Source: Gonapodya sp. JEL0774
Taxonomy: Eukaryota; Monoblepharomycota; Monoblepharidomycetes; Monoblepharidales; Gonapodyaceae
NCBI GenBank assembly: GCA_027604505.1
Contig: JADIIX010000001.1
Span: forward strand, 310,001 to 374,000
Direction: 5' to 3'
Length of the DNA: 64,000 bases
A program made the translations under genes and the position numbers. Numbering within the stretch: the stretch's first letter is position 1; each line of letters starts with the position of its first letter. The notes beneath the pieces were generated by a model. That model was given only the letters and a program-made list of their open reading frames with translations. It was not told the DNA's origin and ran no database searches. Below are positions 1 to 11,641 of the stretch, piece after piece.

Positions 1-396
1 TTGAAAACCTGTGTGCCGACCTTCCGTCCTTTTTGGCCCTTTGCAGGCCCCCGGTTCGCCAGCCCGTGACCTTCCCTTGCCACCCCAGAAGCTCCACATT
101 GACCCACGGAACTCAATTATTGTCGGACTTAACCGGCTCCGCCTGGAAAACGAGGATAGGGCCAAGGTCGTTGCGGAGCAGATTGGGGACAATGCTCTGG
201 TAGCCGCAGGTTAGTGAATACCATCGATCAAAATGATCTTGTAACCGTCTTTGACCATTTTCATTTGTTACGGTCGTCCTAAGGCCTGCTCGATGATCCA
301 CGTTCAATGCTGAAACGTCTCAATTCGCTGCTCGAGATGGTGGTCCTACCCTCAGAATCAGAGGCGGAGTTCAAGGATATAAAAAAGGAGGATTAA
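1..396 (+). CDS. TRAP1: TRAP1-like mitochondrial HSP90 chaperone, 3' end (partial)
   Basis: Last two exons of an HSP90-family gene whose body lies left of the window. The first coding exon begins near 47, after an intron ending TTTGCAG at 46, and runs to 210. A phase-1 intron covers 211-283, and the final exon is 284-396 with stop TAA at 394-396. The spliced protein reads LHIDPRNSIIVGLNRLR, then QIGDNALVAAG joined to GLLDDPRSMLKRLNSLLE. This matches the end of human TRAP1 (INPRHALIKKLNQLR, QIYENAMIAAG, LVDDPRAM). There is no EEVD tail, as expected for the mitochondrial member rather than cytosolic Hsp90. The family is an ATP-dependent chaperone of the mitochondrial matrix; the ATPase domain is not in the window. 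The reading frame looks intact. Confidence 0.85.
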
Positions 397-690
397 AAGA
401 GAAAAGTTCGTCATGCATCCATCGCACAGTAAATTTCACATGAGGAACCGACGAATGTGCGGACTGAAAAAAAGTACAATTATTGTTATACAGCAAAAGA
501 ATGGTCTGAATGTCCGCAATCGAAGCAACAACGTCTCACGATGACTCGAATATTTTAGTGCGGGCAAGAAGTGCAAAGGTGAGTTCGGAAGAGTGTAAGG
601 CCACAGCCATGGGCTTCAACCCCAACCAATATAAACTACCAATTTCTTCTGCCTCTCCTGCTTTACTCGACGACCAAGTCAATCAGCCCC

Positions 691-2196
691 ATGCCGCCAG
701 CGCCGAAACCGGATTCGAGCGTCGAACTCGTCGCAATCGAACCATCAGATCGCCTCACATTTTCACCCCCTTTTGCCAAACCCTGCGTCCAACATATAAC
801 CGTGACCAACATTTCACGTGATCCTATCGGTATGTGTGTCTATGAAACGAAAAACTGGGGGCTATAGTGGACAGAGGTGCTGGATTAACCCTGAAATATA
901 CCTTCCATACCTTTGTCTCCTCAACCGTAGTGTTCAAAATGAAAACGACCGCTCCCTTAAGGTACACTGTTCGTCCAAACTCCGGTGTTCTTCCCTCAGC
1001 CCAGTCAGTGTCTCTAGAGGTATCGTTACACGGTACGACCCTCGAGCTCACACCAGACTTCCAATGCAAGGACAAGTTTCTGGTGCAAGCCATAAAAGTC
1101 CCGAATAATCTTTACTCCATAGAGACGCCTGCGGCTCTCATTGCACGGTTTCAGGACCTTTGGAATACCCGGGAAGCTGTCCCTCAAGATCAGTATTCTG
1201 AAAAGAAGCTCCACGTAGCGTTCATAGGTGAACTTCCTTCACACGATCCTTTCACAATGGCATCTACCAACAGAGCTGAGCACTTTTGCATGAACCCATA
1301 GACTCACAACCAACTGCCCTCGAGCACCTCGAGAAGATCGCATCCCTCACCCTGCGCGCGGCGTCAGCCGAAGCCAAGCTTGCAATAGCGGAAGCCGAAT
1401 CGGCCAGCCTTCGCCTCCAAATCACCGAAATCACTCAAACAACATCTCGTGCCTCCAATGATCATAACCGCCTCCGCTCCGAGAACACGGCACTTCTCGC
1501 AGACAACACCGCCCTGCTCACGGAAACAGCAGCCTTGCGCTCCGAGATTGCCGAGTTGCGGTCTGAAAACGCCATGCTGCGCGATCGAGTGGCAGAGGCC
1601 GAGGCTGCATCCCGAATTTGTGCCCACAATGCCGCCCAACGTGCCGTGCAACTCCGTCCGCCAGTCAAGGTGGAGACCATCATGTACGCTGTGGGTGATT
1701 TCGAGCCAGGGGACGCGGACGAGCTTCGTCTTCATGTTGGAGACAGGATTTTTGTGAACCTGGCGTTCGCGGATGGATGGGGGTCGGTGAGTTGTGGGGA
1801 TTGATTCGTGAACACTCCCCACGCCCCAATCTCCCTACACCGTGACCGTGCACTTTGGACATGACCGCTCACCAGCCCCCTTTGCCTTTGCCATACCTTT
1901 TATCACCCACGTAGGGCTTCAACACCACAACCCACTCTACGGGCCTCTTCCCTCTCTCCCACGTCAACGCCACTTCCACCACGAGCGCCCCTTTCCCATC
2001 CACATCTCTTCAAACCTCGACCCGCCTCGATTCGCTCCCGGTCTTGGCGAGCACGTTTGGCATGGACATTGCATCTCGACATGTGGGATGGAACCCGCAA
2101 GTGCAGGTGTGGCGGCCGCGGGAAGGGGCACCGGGGCTTGAAGGCACGGAAACGAGGGAATCGCCTTTTGTGGTAGTCGAGTCGGTGGTGGTGTGA
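691..2196 (+). CDS. VAP/MSP-domain protein with coiled coil and C-terminal SH3 domain
   Basis: Four exons, 691-829, 931-1227, 1302-1786 and 1915-2196, join in phase and encode about 400 residues. Residues 1 to about 115 form a major sperm protein domain as in VAPA/VAPB/Scs2, with LVAIEPSDRLTFSPPF, FKMKTTAPLRYTVRPNSG and CKDKFLVQAI. Residues about 150-260 form a heptad-rich coiled coil (repeats of L-x-S/A-E-N/I). Residues about 272-325 form an SH3 domain: YAVGDFEPGDADELRLHVGD, then DGWGSGF and STGLFPLSHV across the last intron. VAPs are ER tail-anchored receptors that bind FFAT motifs at membrane contact sites. No C-terminal transmembrane segment is visible here; the tail after the SH3 is S/T/P-rich and ends in VVVESVVV. 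The start is the first ATG giving a normal MSP N-terminus. The MSP and SH3 assignments are firm; membrane association is unknown. Confidence 0.85.
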
Positions 2197-2438
2197 GGGT
2201 GGCGAGGACGAGTTGATGTGATGGTGGATGTGGGTTTTGACGTAATTTTCCACACGGCCAGATACACCGCAAAACTGTATATATAATGTAGCGTGACATA
2301 ATCTTTCTTTATTGAATTTGCGATTGGACATGTTACCGAACGCTAAGCTGGCGACCGGTGTTATGCAAGTCTGGGGAAGCCAGGTACACCCTTTGTGGGT
2401 ACTTCCTCCAACTCAGACAACAACATCCTTGGTCAATC

Positions 2439-4203
2439 TCAAGCGATCATGTTCTCCACCTCATCCCACCCCATCACCACCACCCTGGCCTGGTCCCCCA
2501 ACATCGCTTCCAGATCGCGCCTGGCCCGTCCACCACCCCTGTCATCCTGAGCCCCCATGGACACGATGGCGACGGCGATGAGGTGAACGCCGTGTTCGGG
2601 AACAAGTTGTGGGAGGAGGTGGACCGCGACAGCGGCGGTGTGGGGGAATCGGGCTGTGTGGTGCGGGTTGAGGCGGAACACGTGGACAGGCGATACGGTG
2701 CTCGAGGGGGATGTGTGAGCAAGCGGGGGCAGTGCGGTACCGTCCCTGGGACATGGCACAGACCAGCCCTCCCCCGCTGCAGTGTCCACCGATTCCGATT
2801 CCTGTCCGTTGCCACTCGTTCCCATTCCCGGATCACCGCCACCGCCACCGCTCTCGCTGCGACTCCCCCACCAATGTGGCCACACCACAGGCGCGAACCC
2901 CACCTCGGATCCGCCACCCGGTCCGGCGAGTCCATCCCCTGTGGCCTTGACGAGGGCCTCCTTGCAGGCCCAGAGGGTCATGAGGCGGGCAAGGCGGTAA
3001 GAGGGAGTGGGAGATCTGGTGATGAGAGAGAGGTCGGAAGGGTGGAGCTGGGGAAAGGAGGGAAATGGAGGTATGGTAAGGTGGATGTTTGGTGTGCGGT
3101 GGGAGCGGTGAGTGGTTGTTGTGGTGGGCGAGCAGGAAGGAGTGTAACATGTGATTCGAGGTCTCAACCCGAAATCGAATCACAAAATCACAGGAGCAAA
3201 GTGAACTGCTCGTGACTGTCGGCCTGAAACTTCCAGTGTTCCCCATATGCTCGGATGCTCGGGCAAATGTGTCTTCCGGTGTCCAATTTGATCTCCTCCC
3301 GACCGAGCGGGAAACACAGTAAAAATGACACACAAAGAAGCACACTCACCCATGGAACAAGGCTCTCGACAAGCCCGTCCACGCCGCCCATCTTATCTGC
3401 AGGAAAATCGTCGAGGCGGACAATATCGGTACCGATCGCCAGTGGGCCCGGGTGTCCGGATGAAATGGGCAGGGGAGTTGGTGGGTTGACGAGAACGGCA
3501 GCTGTGGAGTACGAGCCGTGGTGGGAGAGGGAGAGGGAGAGATGAGAGAGGGATGCTGGCTGTGGGGAGGTCGGTGTTGGGGGTCAAAGTCGGAAGAAGA
3601 GAGGGAAGAGGTGGCGACATTCATGGGCAACATTCATTCTAGATATGAGCTTTGCACTTTCTGTAGAAAACTTTTGGGGGGATCGGATCGCACTCTTTCG
3701 TCCTGGCGAACTCGTGTTGGAGACTGATTCTGGTTTCCCGTGACAGAATCACTGAAGCCACTCTCCAAGTCTCCATCGCCTCGAGACCCGAAAGCCTGCA
3801 GAGTCTGCAACCAAATTAAAAGCATTCACATACTCACGAAAAGCGGCTTCCCCCGTTCGTCCTTGGACACTTCACACGTCATCCATATGTCTGCACCCAG
3901 AGGCAGCACTTTCAGCCTGCGAACAGCGCATCTTGCTGCCACTCTGCAGACCGCGCTGGCAAGGGCGTCGGTTGTCCTCTTGTATCTGGAGACGGATTGG
4001 CGTTCTGCAGGGGGAATGCGGGATTGGATTCTGATGAGGATGGACTCCAGGTCACGTGTCCAACTCTGGGTGGGAGACAGCTGCTGCGGGGGCGATTGAT
4101 GAGTGGCTGGGGGGAGTGGCACAGCAACCACAGCTACAGTGCTGCGCATCAGGCATCGGCGGTCACTTGTTGCGAGCTGAACTGACGGGGAGAAGATGTG
4201 CAA
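2439..4203 (-). CDS. 4'-phosphopantetheinyl transferase (Sfp/Lys5/AASDHPPT type)
   Basis: Three exons, 4203-3838, 3559-3350 and 3047-2439, all joined in phase 0, give about 394 residues. Family motifs appear in order: a basic N-terminal region (RIPPAERQSVSRYKR), GKPLF followed by SLSHHGSYSTA (the FN-x-SH motif), IGTDIVRL (the G-x-D magnesium site), and LWACKEALVKATGDGL (the W-x-x-KEA-x-x-K signature). These enzymes move phosphopantetheine from CoA to carrier proteins; in fungi they activate aminoadipate reductase (Lys2), polyketide synthases and non-ribosomal peptide synthetases. The C-terminal half is longer and more Gly/Pro/His-rich than usual. The start ATG at 4203 leaves a slightly short N-terminus, so an upstream exon is possible. 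There are no obvious breaks. Confidence 0.82.
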
Positions 4204-4414
4204 CCCTGAGATTCACCGGACCACAGCTGCCATGGAATGCATGGGCAGCCAGCCCAACAAATGAAAGTTTAATACCACTTTTGGACAGCGTTTGGGCGCA
4301 AGAGAATCGTGAGCTTATGGTTCTTTTGTCCATGACCGGTGTGATAGAAAACAGTCGATCGTCGGCCCTTATACATATTCCGCGCGCCTTCATGTGTGCT
4401 CGTCTACAATGCAT

Positions 4415-7345
4415 CTATAGTTTTGCCGCTTTCCGTATCTGGACATCAACCTCTCCAGTCGCCCACGCCTAAGAAACCCAATTATGAAGAACAGAGAGAG
4501 CGCGATCAGCATCCATACCCGAACCTCACCAAATCTTCTCACTCCCCACCCTCGATTCCGGGACGAACCCACCTTCAAAAGAACATGTGCGATCGCAAAG
4601 CTTGCGGGAACACCGAAATCCACCTTGGTCGTTGGCTTGTACCCAGGCAGGGGAGAAGAAGCGTGAAGCGCCGCCAGTACCGATTCCCGGTCGAACCACT
4701 TCGCCTCAGCGAGTTCCTACATACGTGTACACAGTCATCAAACAAAGGTGCAAGGCGCCGGGAGAGGATGGGAGGGGGGTTCAGGGGGAATGACATGGAT
4801 CACTCATCCTTGCACGGAGCTCTCATCAGAGTGCAAGCACTGGGCACGGCACACCCACCTCCTCTTCCGGTTCAAACTTCTCCGTCTCAGCAACGGCAAT
4901 ACACCCGATCATGAGCTGCGAAGGGAACGGCCACGGCTGCGAGCTGTGGATCACCGATCGGGATATACTGATCCCCGTTTCTTCCCGTACTTCTCGACGA
5001 ACGCATTCCTGGGCGGGGCAATTGTAGGCAGTGGGCGGAGGACGGCGGGCGGAGGGACCAAAGTGTCAGTCATGAAGGTACGGTATTGATCAGAGTCCAA
5101 CGCAAAATGAATCACAAATCGTAGGTCCAGCAACTCACTTCGATAGATTCCCCTGGCTCCATAAACCCGGCGATACAAGAAAACTGTTTGGGCGGGAAAT
5201 TCTTGTTGCGGCCCAAAAACACCCGGTTGCCATCCTTGGACACGATAGCCACAATCACGACGGGATCGGACCTGACGAAACAAAAGCAAAGAGCCGCCGT
5301 TCAAAATCGGTTTCGGCCATGGCAGACTCGATTCGCTTCACATCCTCGAGCGGGCATCGACCTTGGTGGGCGGTGCCACCGTGCCCGATGTGGTATCCAC
5401 CCCCCCAACCCACCCCCCCAAAAAACTCACCGAGGATGTTGGAAATTGTTGAGACCCTTGGCTGTGATACACGGCTTTTGTCCCGCTGGCATAGGCCCAC
5501 ACACACGCTTGAATCCCGCTTCTTCCGAGTCTGCAGAGCAACAGTGACAAATCAAGAATCCCAAACGCACCCAGTCCCCGCCATAAGGTCCACCAAAAAC
5601 GTCTCGCATGAACAAAGGTGAAAGCGCAGAAAAAGAAAACTGAAGGAAACTCACACGTGCGCCGCCCACAACCGGGACAGTGTCTCCGCCTCACGTTCCA
5701 GTCGATCATGGAATTGCCTTCACCTAGAATGGCAGCTTGAGAAGGAGACAGGCGAAATGCGGCGGGGCGGAGGTGAGACAGTTTGCCGCCCTGTGCGGTG
5801 CGGGCTGACACGGGGTTGGGAGCGAGTGCCGACCGAGTTCGACGGGATCATTCGAGATGAGTTTGATGAAACGCCCGTAAAATAAACAATAAAACGGGCG
5901 GATTGGGAAGGAGTGAATGGGGTTAGAGGGATTCGCAGGTGCCTTGTGGGGCATCTCGCAAACTTACTCTTCAACAGAGCATCCTCCCCACCGATGTCGT
6001 CGCCCTTTCCAGTGCTTAAATCCAACGCCACGTAGGCTCTACCCCGGGCCCTACCCGCCGTCTCGTCCACCACATCCGCATCGTCCACTCCCAGGAACAC
6101 CCACTGGCGCTTACTCCGCCCGTCCAGGTCAACGAACGTTTGCACATCTTCGTAACTGAGAAAGTGGAGTTGCGCAGGCCCGTTGCGTGGTGCGGTTGCG
6201 GGGGAGTGGAATAACGCTTGATCGCCGTGGAAAATGAGGTACCGTGTTGAGGGTCGGATGAGTAGTTTGGAGATGAAGGCAGGATCGGTGCGTTTTTCGG
6301 AGAGCCTGGCGCCGTAACTTCAGAAACCGCGTCCACGGGAACGAGGAATCGTTGTGTTGCCCAAACTCACCTCTTCAGTGGATTTCCGGCAAAAAAGTTG
6401 GTGTATTCGTTCAGAGCTGACTTCAGGTCCACCAACTCCTCGCCAACACCTCCAGCGCCGTCCTCCAGAGCCTTGGTTGTCGTTTCCAAATTATTTGTTT
6501 TAGCCGTCTTGGTAAACGCTCTCTGCGTTGTTACTGTCACTGATGCGCTCTTAAGTGTCGCCGAAGTCTTGGGCAACGCACTGAGCTTGACCGGAGGGGA
6601 TCTCGCAACTGGAGAAACTGTTGTAGTCTTTGCATTTGACACCAGCGGGGTAGCCCCACTAGTTGCACCACCACGAATCAAGTTTGCAATCTCTGAGTGT
6701 CCCCAGAACGTGGCGAGCTCCAGTGGTGTCCGGCCGTCTTTGTCGGTAGTAGAGGGTTTCGCGCCAGCTGTGAGAAGGACTTGGACGACAGACAAGTGGC
6801 CGAAGCGAGCTAAAAGTAGCATGGTCATTGAAGTTGAGCGAGAAATATTACGATTACGGGACGCAAGTACCAGCGAAATGTAAGGGCTTGATGTTCCGAA
6901 ATATCGAATGAGCGCGATCGATTCCCACGGCAGGTAGAGCGAGATAGTGCATGACGTCAAAGAGCCGGTCAGTGAAAACAATGGTGCCAAATATTGCCCC
7001 GTAGACGGTTGAGTTTTGAAGGGACGATCTCTCCGATGCCTGCCCAATGGACGATTCCGATTCCACAAGAACCAAACAACACGGCTACGTCGATGCTTCA
7101 TGCACACACGTTTTCAATGTCCTTCTTCCCAAATCTTCCGCTTTCACCGGCTTTCTGGGCGATCGCTCGCAAAGACGGTCTCAAAAGGAACTTGAATTGA
7201 TTGTCTTTCCTTTCCCATGGTCACTCACCGTCCACCCCCGGTCGTTAGCCTGGTTCGCATTCTGGGGAAGAAATTTTCGAACGCTGTCGACATCACCGTC
7301 GGCACACGCTTGGAAAAGCTGGCGAAGCTGTTGTGCGGTGGCCAT
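4415..7345 (-). CDS. NUDT12-like ankyrin-Nudix NAD(H) pyrophosphatase with peroxisomal PTS1
   Basis: The gene starts at ATG 7345 ([20 protein letters not shown]). Ankyrin repeats follow around 7345-6650 ([36 protein letters not shown]). The NADH pyrophosphatase N-terminal region spans about 6400-6000. A zinc-finger segment lies near 5720-5640 ([13 protein letters not shown]). The Nudix hydrolase begins at [13 protein letters not shown]. The Nudix box is complete across an intron: [10 protein letters not shown] then [14 protein letters not shown], fitting Gx5Ex7REUxEExGU. It is followed by [13 protein letters not shown], the SQPWPFP signature of NADH pyrophosphatases. The last exon (4468-4415), spliced from 4573, gives [17 protein letters not shown] and stop, so the protein ends in AKL, a canonical PTS1. 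NUDT12 hydrolyses NAD(P)H and removes NAD caps from RNA, partly in peroxisomes. Some internal exon edges are unresolved. Confidence 0.85.
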
Positions 7346-7565
7346 ATTGTGTGTGCGTGGGGGTTCCGATGAAGCCGACCAACTTCATATCTCAAAGCAG
7401 ATGGCTCTCAAACTGAAGTGAAGATGATATTGTGAAGCAAAAAATGTTGTGCGAAATTAAACTGTGGATACTGCGAATCGATCTAACAGTGTCATAACAT
7501 CGCGGGGTATTGTGTCCAACGCCGTTGACTACAATGTCGTGGTATCGTCTTCTGATCTGATCTGT

Positions 7566-10500
7566 CTATCCCTCACAGTGCTCCTCCTGTGGCTCTCTTG
7601 CCTTCGTTCTCTTCACAGAGGCGCTGGTATGGCTCATCTCCTCCAGCTCTCTCGACTCTTCCACCCTCTTTCTCTTGTCAGGCGACGTCAAAGCTTCATA
7701 CCCTGCCAACCCTAACTTCTTGTGCGTCACCTCCACGCCCCACACGGCACCTGGACCAAAACCTCCTCCCACTCCCGGCCATCCTCTTTTCACCACTGCC
7801 GCCGCGGGACTTGCAGCACTCCCTGGCGTCATCTTTCTGACTGGTTGTCCCACATCTTTCAAGGAACCGGGGGATCTCAACGGCGACACTCCTCCAGCTA
7901 TTTCTGGCGTCTGCCACGTGCTAGATGCAGGCGACGGCACTTCTGACTGCCCAGTGAACAGTGATTGGGATTGCACAGAAGGTGTAGGAGACAAGCGTCG
8001 GATCACCAATGGCGGAGGAAGGGGTCCCCTGGGCTTCCGGGGAATAGGAGCAGCAAGTGGTGGCAGCAAGCTCTCCTGTCGGATTGGTTGGGATGGTACT
8101 AACGTAGAAGCGGTAGGTTGGGGTGTGGAAGTCGATGACGTGGCGGCCGGTGGTTCGGGTAGCCCAGCTCCTTGAATGTTGCTCGGCGACGCAGGTGGAG
8201 TAGAGATTGTTCCAATTGAGAATGAATCAGTGATGGGCGTCACTGGCAGAACTGTCGGAGTTGTAGGTGTGACAGGCGTGGCTGGCGTATCTACCACAGT
8301 TGCCTTGTCTAGCGGCCCGCCCAGGTCAGTCACACGGCATGGTCCCTCAACAATATCTGGACCAATTGAAATACATGAGTTACGTAGGAGCCAAAAGACA
8401 CGTCAATTAATTGTCAGCCTGAGCACCCACCTTCCCATCCAGGCCCTTCGCTGCCATCCAGCCCGTAAACATCCCATCCTTCTATATTCACCCAGCGATA
8501 CTCGTCCGGCGATAAAGTGTGCTTTGCCCAAGTCTCCCCGTCCAAGTCACTCCCGCACCCGTCTCCATCAGGGTCACCACACGCTGAAGACAATGCATCG
8601 ACATCGACATCCCCCAATCCACTCCAGTCATTTTCACCCTCACATTCGCTTCCACCGTACCAGCCCCCATCTCCGTCATCAACTCTTCCCCTCCTGCCCT
8701 CACCACTCCTCCTCGCCCCATTCAAAGCCGATTTCGCCCTTCGTGCCTGTCTTGCTCTTCTTCCCTCCTCCTCTCTGGCTTGTACCTCCCTTTTCCTCTT
8801 TTCCACTCCTTTTTCGATCTGCCTCCAAAGACGGGTTTTTGTAATGTCCCTATTTCGCTCTTTACCCTTCTTACGCTCCTTGGCACGCTTGTGTTCAACC
8901 CACCAGGACAACGTGTGTTTGCGTAGATAGAAGAACTCGACACAGTCGGAGACCGTTTTGGTATGCTGGTTAGACGAAGGAGTGGGCACGTTGATGGGAG
9001 CGCTCCCCGTCAAGGGCTTATCCTTCAGTCTCTCCCGCTCATCCACGCCACCTCCATCCGCTGTAACCGCCATCTCACATGTCTCTCCCTCCATACCCCT
9101 CGCTACCTTCTCAAAGCACTTCCCCCAAGTTTTCAATCCCCTTTGGAACATCCTCACCTCCCCTTGTGTCCATTTCGCTCGCTCTTCCTTATACTTTTCA
9201 AGCTCTTTCACCGGATTCTTCACCAGATGGGTTTCTCGACCGCGTACTGTGTTTCGAAGTGTGGGGAAGACACCAGGAGGCAGAGGTGGCGCGGAAGGGG
9301 ATGACGCCGGCAAAAGCGGCGTGGACGGTGATGGGATCGCTCGCTTCCGCTTGGAGGAACGATCGGTGGAGGGAGCCCGACCGCTGGCGGATATGCCGAC
9401 AGAAGCAGAGGAGGTTTGAGTAGGGGAAGGAGGAATTCTCGAATTTGAAGGAAATAATGCAGAAAGAGGTGTGGAGGGAGTTGACGACCTTGTTTGTGAA
9501 ATCGCTGACGAGGATGACGTACTGGACGTCGTTTCGGAGCACGATGAGACTGTATCCATGCGCGAAACCGACACAGAGGCCGAAGTTAAGGAATGTGCAG
9601 AAGATCGCGATGATCCGACTGTGGCATCATCGGCGTCGACGTCAGGGAACACGTTTCCAAAGCGGAAAGCGTCGCCGTTAAGTGTGTCGGGTGGTTGAGC
9701 ACAGACGGACCTGAGCTTCTTTCTTGGAGTTGTATCGCATTCGTCCGCCAATTCGACTGCTTCCTCATCGTCCTCATCCTCTGTTTCTTTTCCGTCGATT
9801 GGACTCGCACTTGTCGGAAGAGGCCTCATTGCGGCCTTAAGTAAGTCCCGAATCAGCGCCTCGTCCGCCCGTGTTAGAGCAGCCGTAGTCTCGGGTGCTT
9901 CTTTAGCGAGAGCGATGAGGCTTATGGAGGGTCTGCCACTCCGTGTGGTAAAGTCCACAGGAATCGTCATTCCGGTGGTAACTTGGGGTGTAGATTGGGT
10001 TGCATCATCTTCAATGGGATCAATAGATTCGATATCAATGAGAAAATCGGCTGAGTTCAGGGTTAAGGGCGGAGCTTCATCGTGATTGTGTCCGGGTGAG
10101 GCTCCCATTGGAATTGGGTTGCGGTTTCCGATTTCGATTCCAATTACATCAATGCACTTTGGTGATGCTTCTTCATTTTTTGAGTCAGTTGTGGATGAAG
10201 CGGGCAACTCGTGATCCAGATCTGTTGTTGTATGGAATTGTGAAGTGGACACGACAGTATGGCCAGTTGCAGACCCACTCTTCTCAGATGTGTTCCGCTT
10301 CGCGTCCTTGACTTTAAATTCCTTCACAAGTCTCGCTAGCTCCCTAACGGGATCTTTGCTTACAACCAGAACACCCTTGCCTTGACCACCCGTCGTAGAT
10401 CCCGCGAGTACTTGCACTTGCCTCGCTCGGGGTCTGAACCCCACAATCGGGGGGATCGTCGCAGCGCAATTGGCCTCCGTCCAGACACGGCCATTACTGA

Positions 10501-10903
10501 ATACGTACGCGTCGGGTGGCAGAAAAGGCGAAGACGCGAGGCGAACAGCGCGAGCGTTCCGGTGGTTGAGGGCGTACTTTGGGACTGGGAGAGAAGGGCC
10601 AGGGGTTTGAGAAGCAACGAGGGGGGGGGAGGCTGGACAGACCGCAGGCGCAGCATGTGGTGCTGCTGATGGGGTAGACGGGGTGGAACAAGGGCGTGCA
10701 GGTGCGGGGTGTACCGACGGTTGGGGAGAGCTGGAGGATGTGTCGGAGACGAGTGTTGCGTCCGAGAGTGAGTTCTCAATTGGAGGTTTTGAGAATCTAT
10801 GCATTGTATGCGTATCTTTCTCATGTGCATCATACATGTCGCCTCCGTTGATGTTGCCTTCCAAACAGGGGGGGTCTCGGCAATGCGCCGCCGCTGCAGC
10901 CAT
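7566..10903 (-). CDS. SANT/Myb-domain nuclear protein, probable chromatin co-regulator
   Basis: Two exons, 10903-8431 and 8356-7566, join in phase 1 (WE then DIVEGPC) and encode about 1087 residues. Most of the protein is S/T/P-rich and disordered. Near residue 577 a SANT domain begins (KWTQGEVRMFQRGLKTWGK), and its third helix resumes after about 45 inserted residues (TVSDCVEFFYLRKHT near residue 660). This resembles SANT domains of MIER, MTA and CoREST-type corepressors; no clear ELM2 domain was seen. Basic segments follow (KRAKERKKGKERNRD and a long charged helix), then an acidic patch and basic C-terminal motifs (SPDKRKRVEE) that could be nuclear signals. The in-frame region extends upstream without an ATG, so ATG 10903 was chosen as start. 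Function beyond chromatin binding is inference. Confidence 0.75.
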
Positions 10904-11641
10904 TAGTCGAATCGATGACGATTTCAGCAGAGGTAGCGCAGAGCCAAGTCGGTAGAGTCTTTCACTGCGAATTCCCAAGTCGGATGGGTGGAATTTAGTG
11001 TGCTAGTCTCGCCAATCCCATTCACACCAGAACGCAGATGAGCCTCGCTACAAGCCACAACTCCTGCAGTCATCCCATCTTCTCATCAGTAAGCTTGCAA
11101 GATGTCAATTTCTGTCAGAAACCGGACAGAGATATCTTCCTCGGGGCTTCTTTGTAGATCAACAGCTGGGTTGCAACCATCAGCTGCACAGCACTCGTGA
11201 GAAGCTCCAGCTGCTGACAAACATGCATCCAGCCCCGGACTAGCCATCGGAGGAAAGTTATGCATGAAGGATGATCAGAACTTACGCGGTTTCGAGGGAA
11301 TCAAGTCTCGACAAGCTGCTGAAGTTCTGGATGGCCAAACATCCGCACCAAACCATCAAATATGATCAACCAAACTTTTTCCAAGCGAATGCTGTCCTCA
11401 AAACACAGTACCGTTCAGCATATATTGATTCATTCTCCTCACATTTTCAGGAAGCGGAAGATTGAATATTGCCTGATATGAATTGTTTTGGAGTCGGAGC
11501 AGTAATAGGCCCACATGAAGTCGACAATAAAATAATGTAGCAGAAAAAAAAAATGAAGAAAGAGGAACGCCACTTTGGATCCAACAAGTCTGTTTAAATT
11601 ACCCCTGCACCGTGGCCAAATCGTGTTGAACTAACTTCCAA
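10904..11641. promoter_or_regulatory. Divergent intergenic region between the SANT gene and MSH4
   Basis: About 740 bases separate the starts of two divergently transcribed genes, so both promoters must lie here. Only short open frames occur and none has family signatures or a plausible signal peptide. No tRNA or repeat was recognised. The last 100 bases before MSH4 are A-rich, including a run of nine A around 11544-11552. Confidence 0.4.

Noticed and set aside
1903-2331. Long minus-strand open frames over the VAP last exon
   Set aside because: They are arginine/proline-rich, lack family features and are antisense to a coding exon that completes an SH3 domain.
2358-3215. Plus-strand open frame of 285 codons
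   Set aside because: It is antisense to the phosphopantetheinyl transferase exon carrying the WACKEA signature and has low-complexity composition.
4390-4623. C-terminal transmembrane tail as the main form of the NUDT12-like protein
   Set aside because: A good donor (AAG then GTGGGT) and acceptor (TTTCTTAG) fit, and splicing gives a PTS1 end typical of the family, so the hydrophobic tail is treated only as a possible retained-intron form.
11271-11465. Possible small gene between the SANT gene and MSH4
   Set aside because: 64 codons with no similarity, no signal peptide and no supporting splice sites; likely chance.
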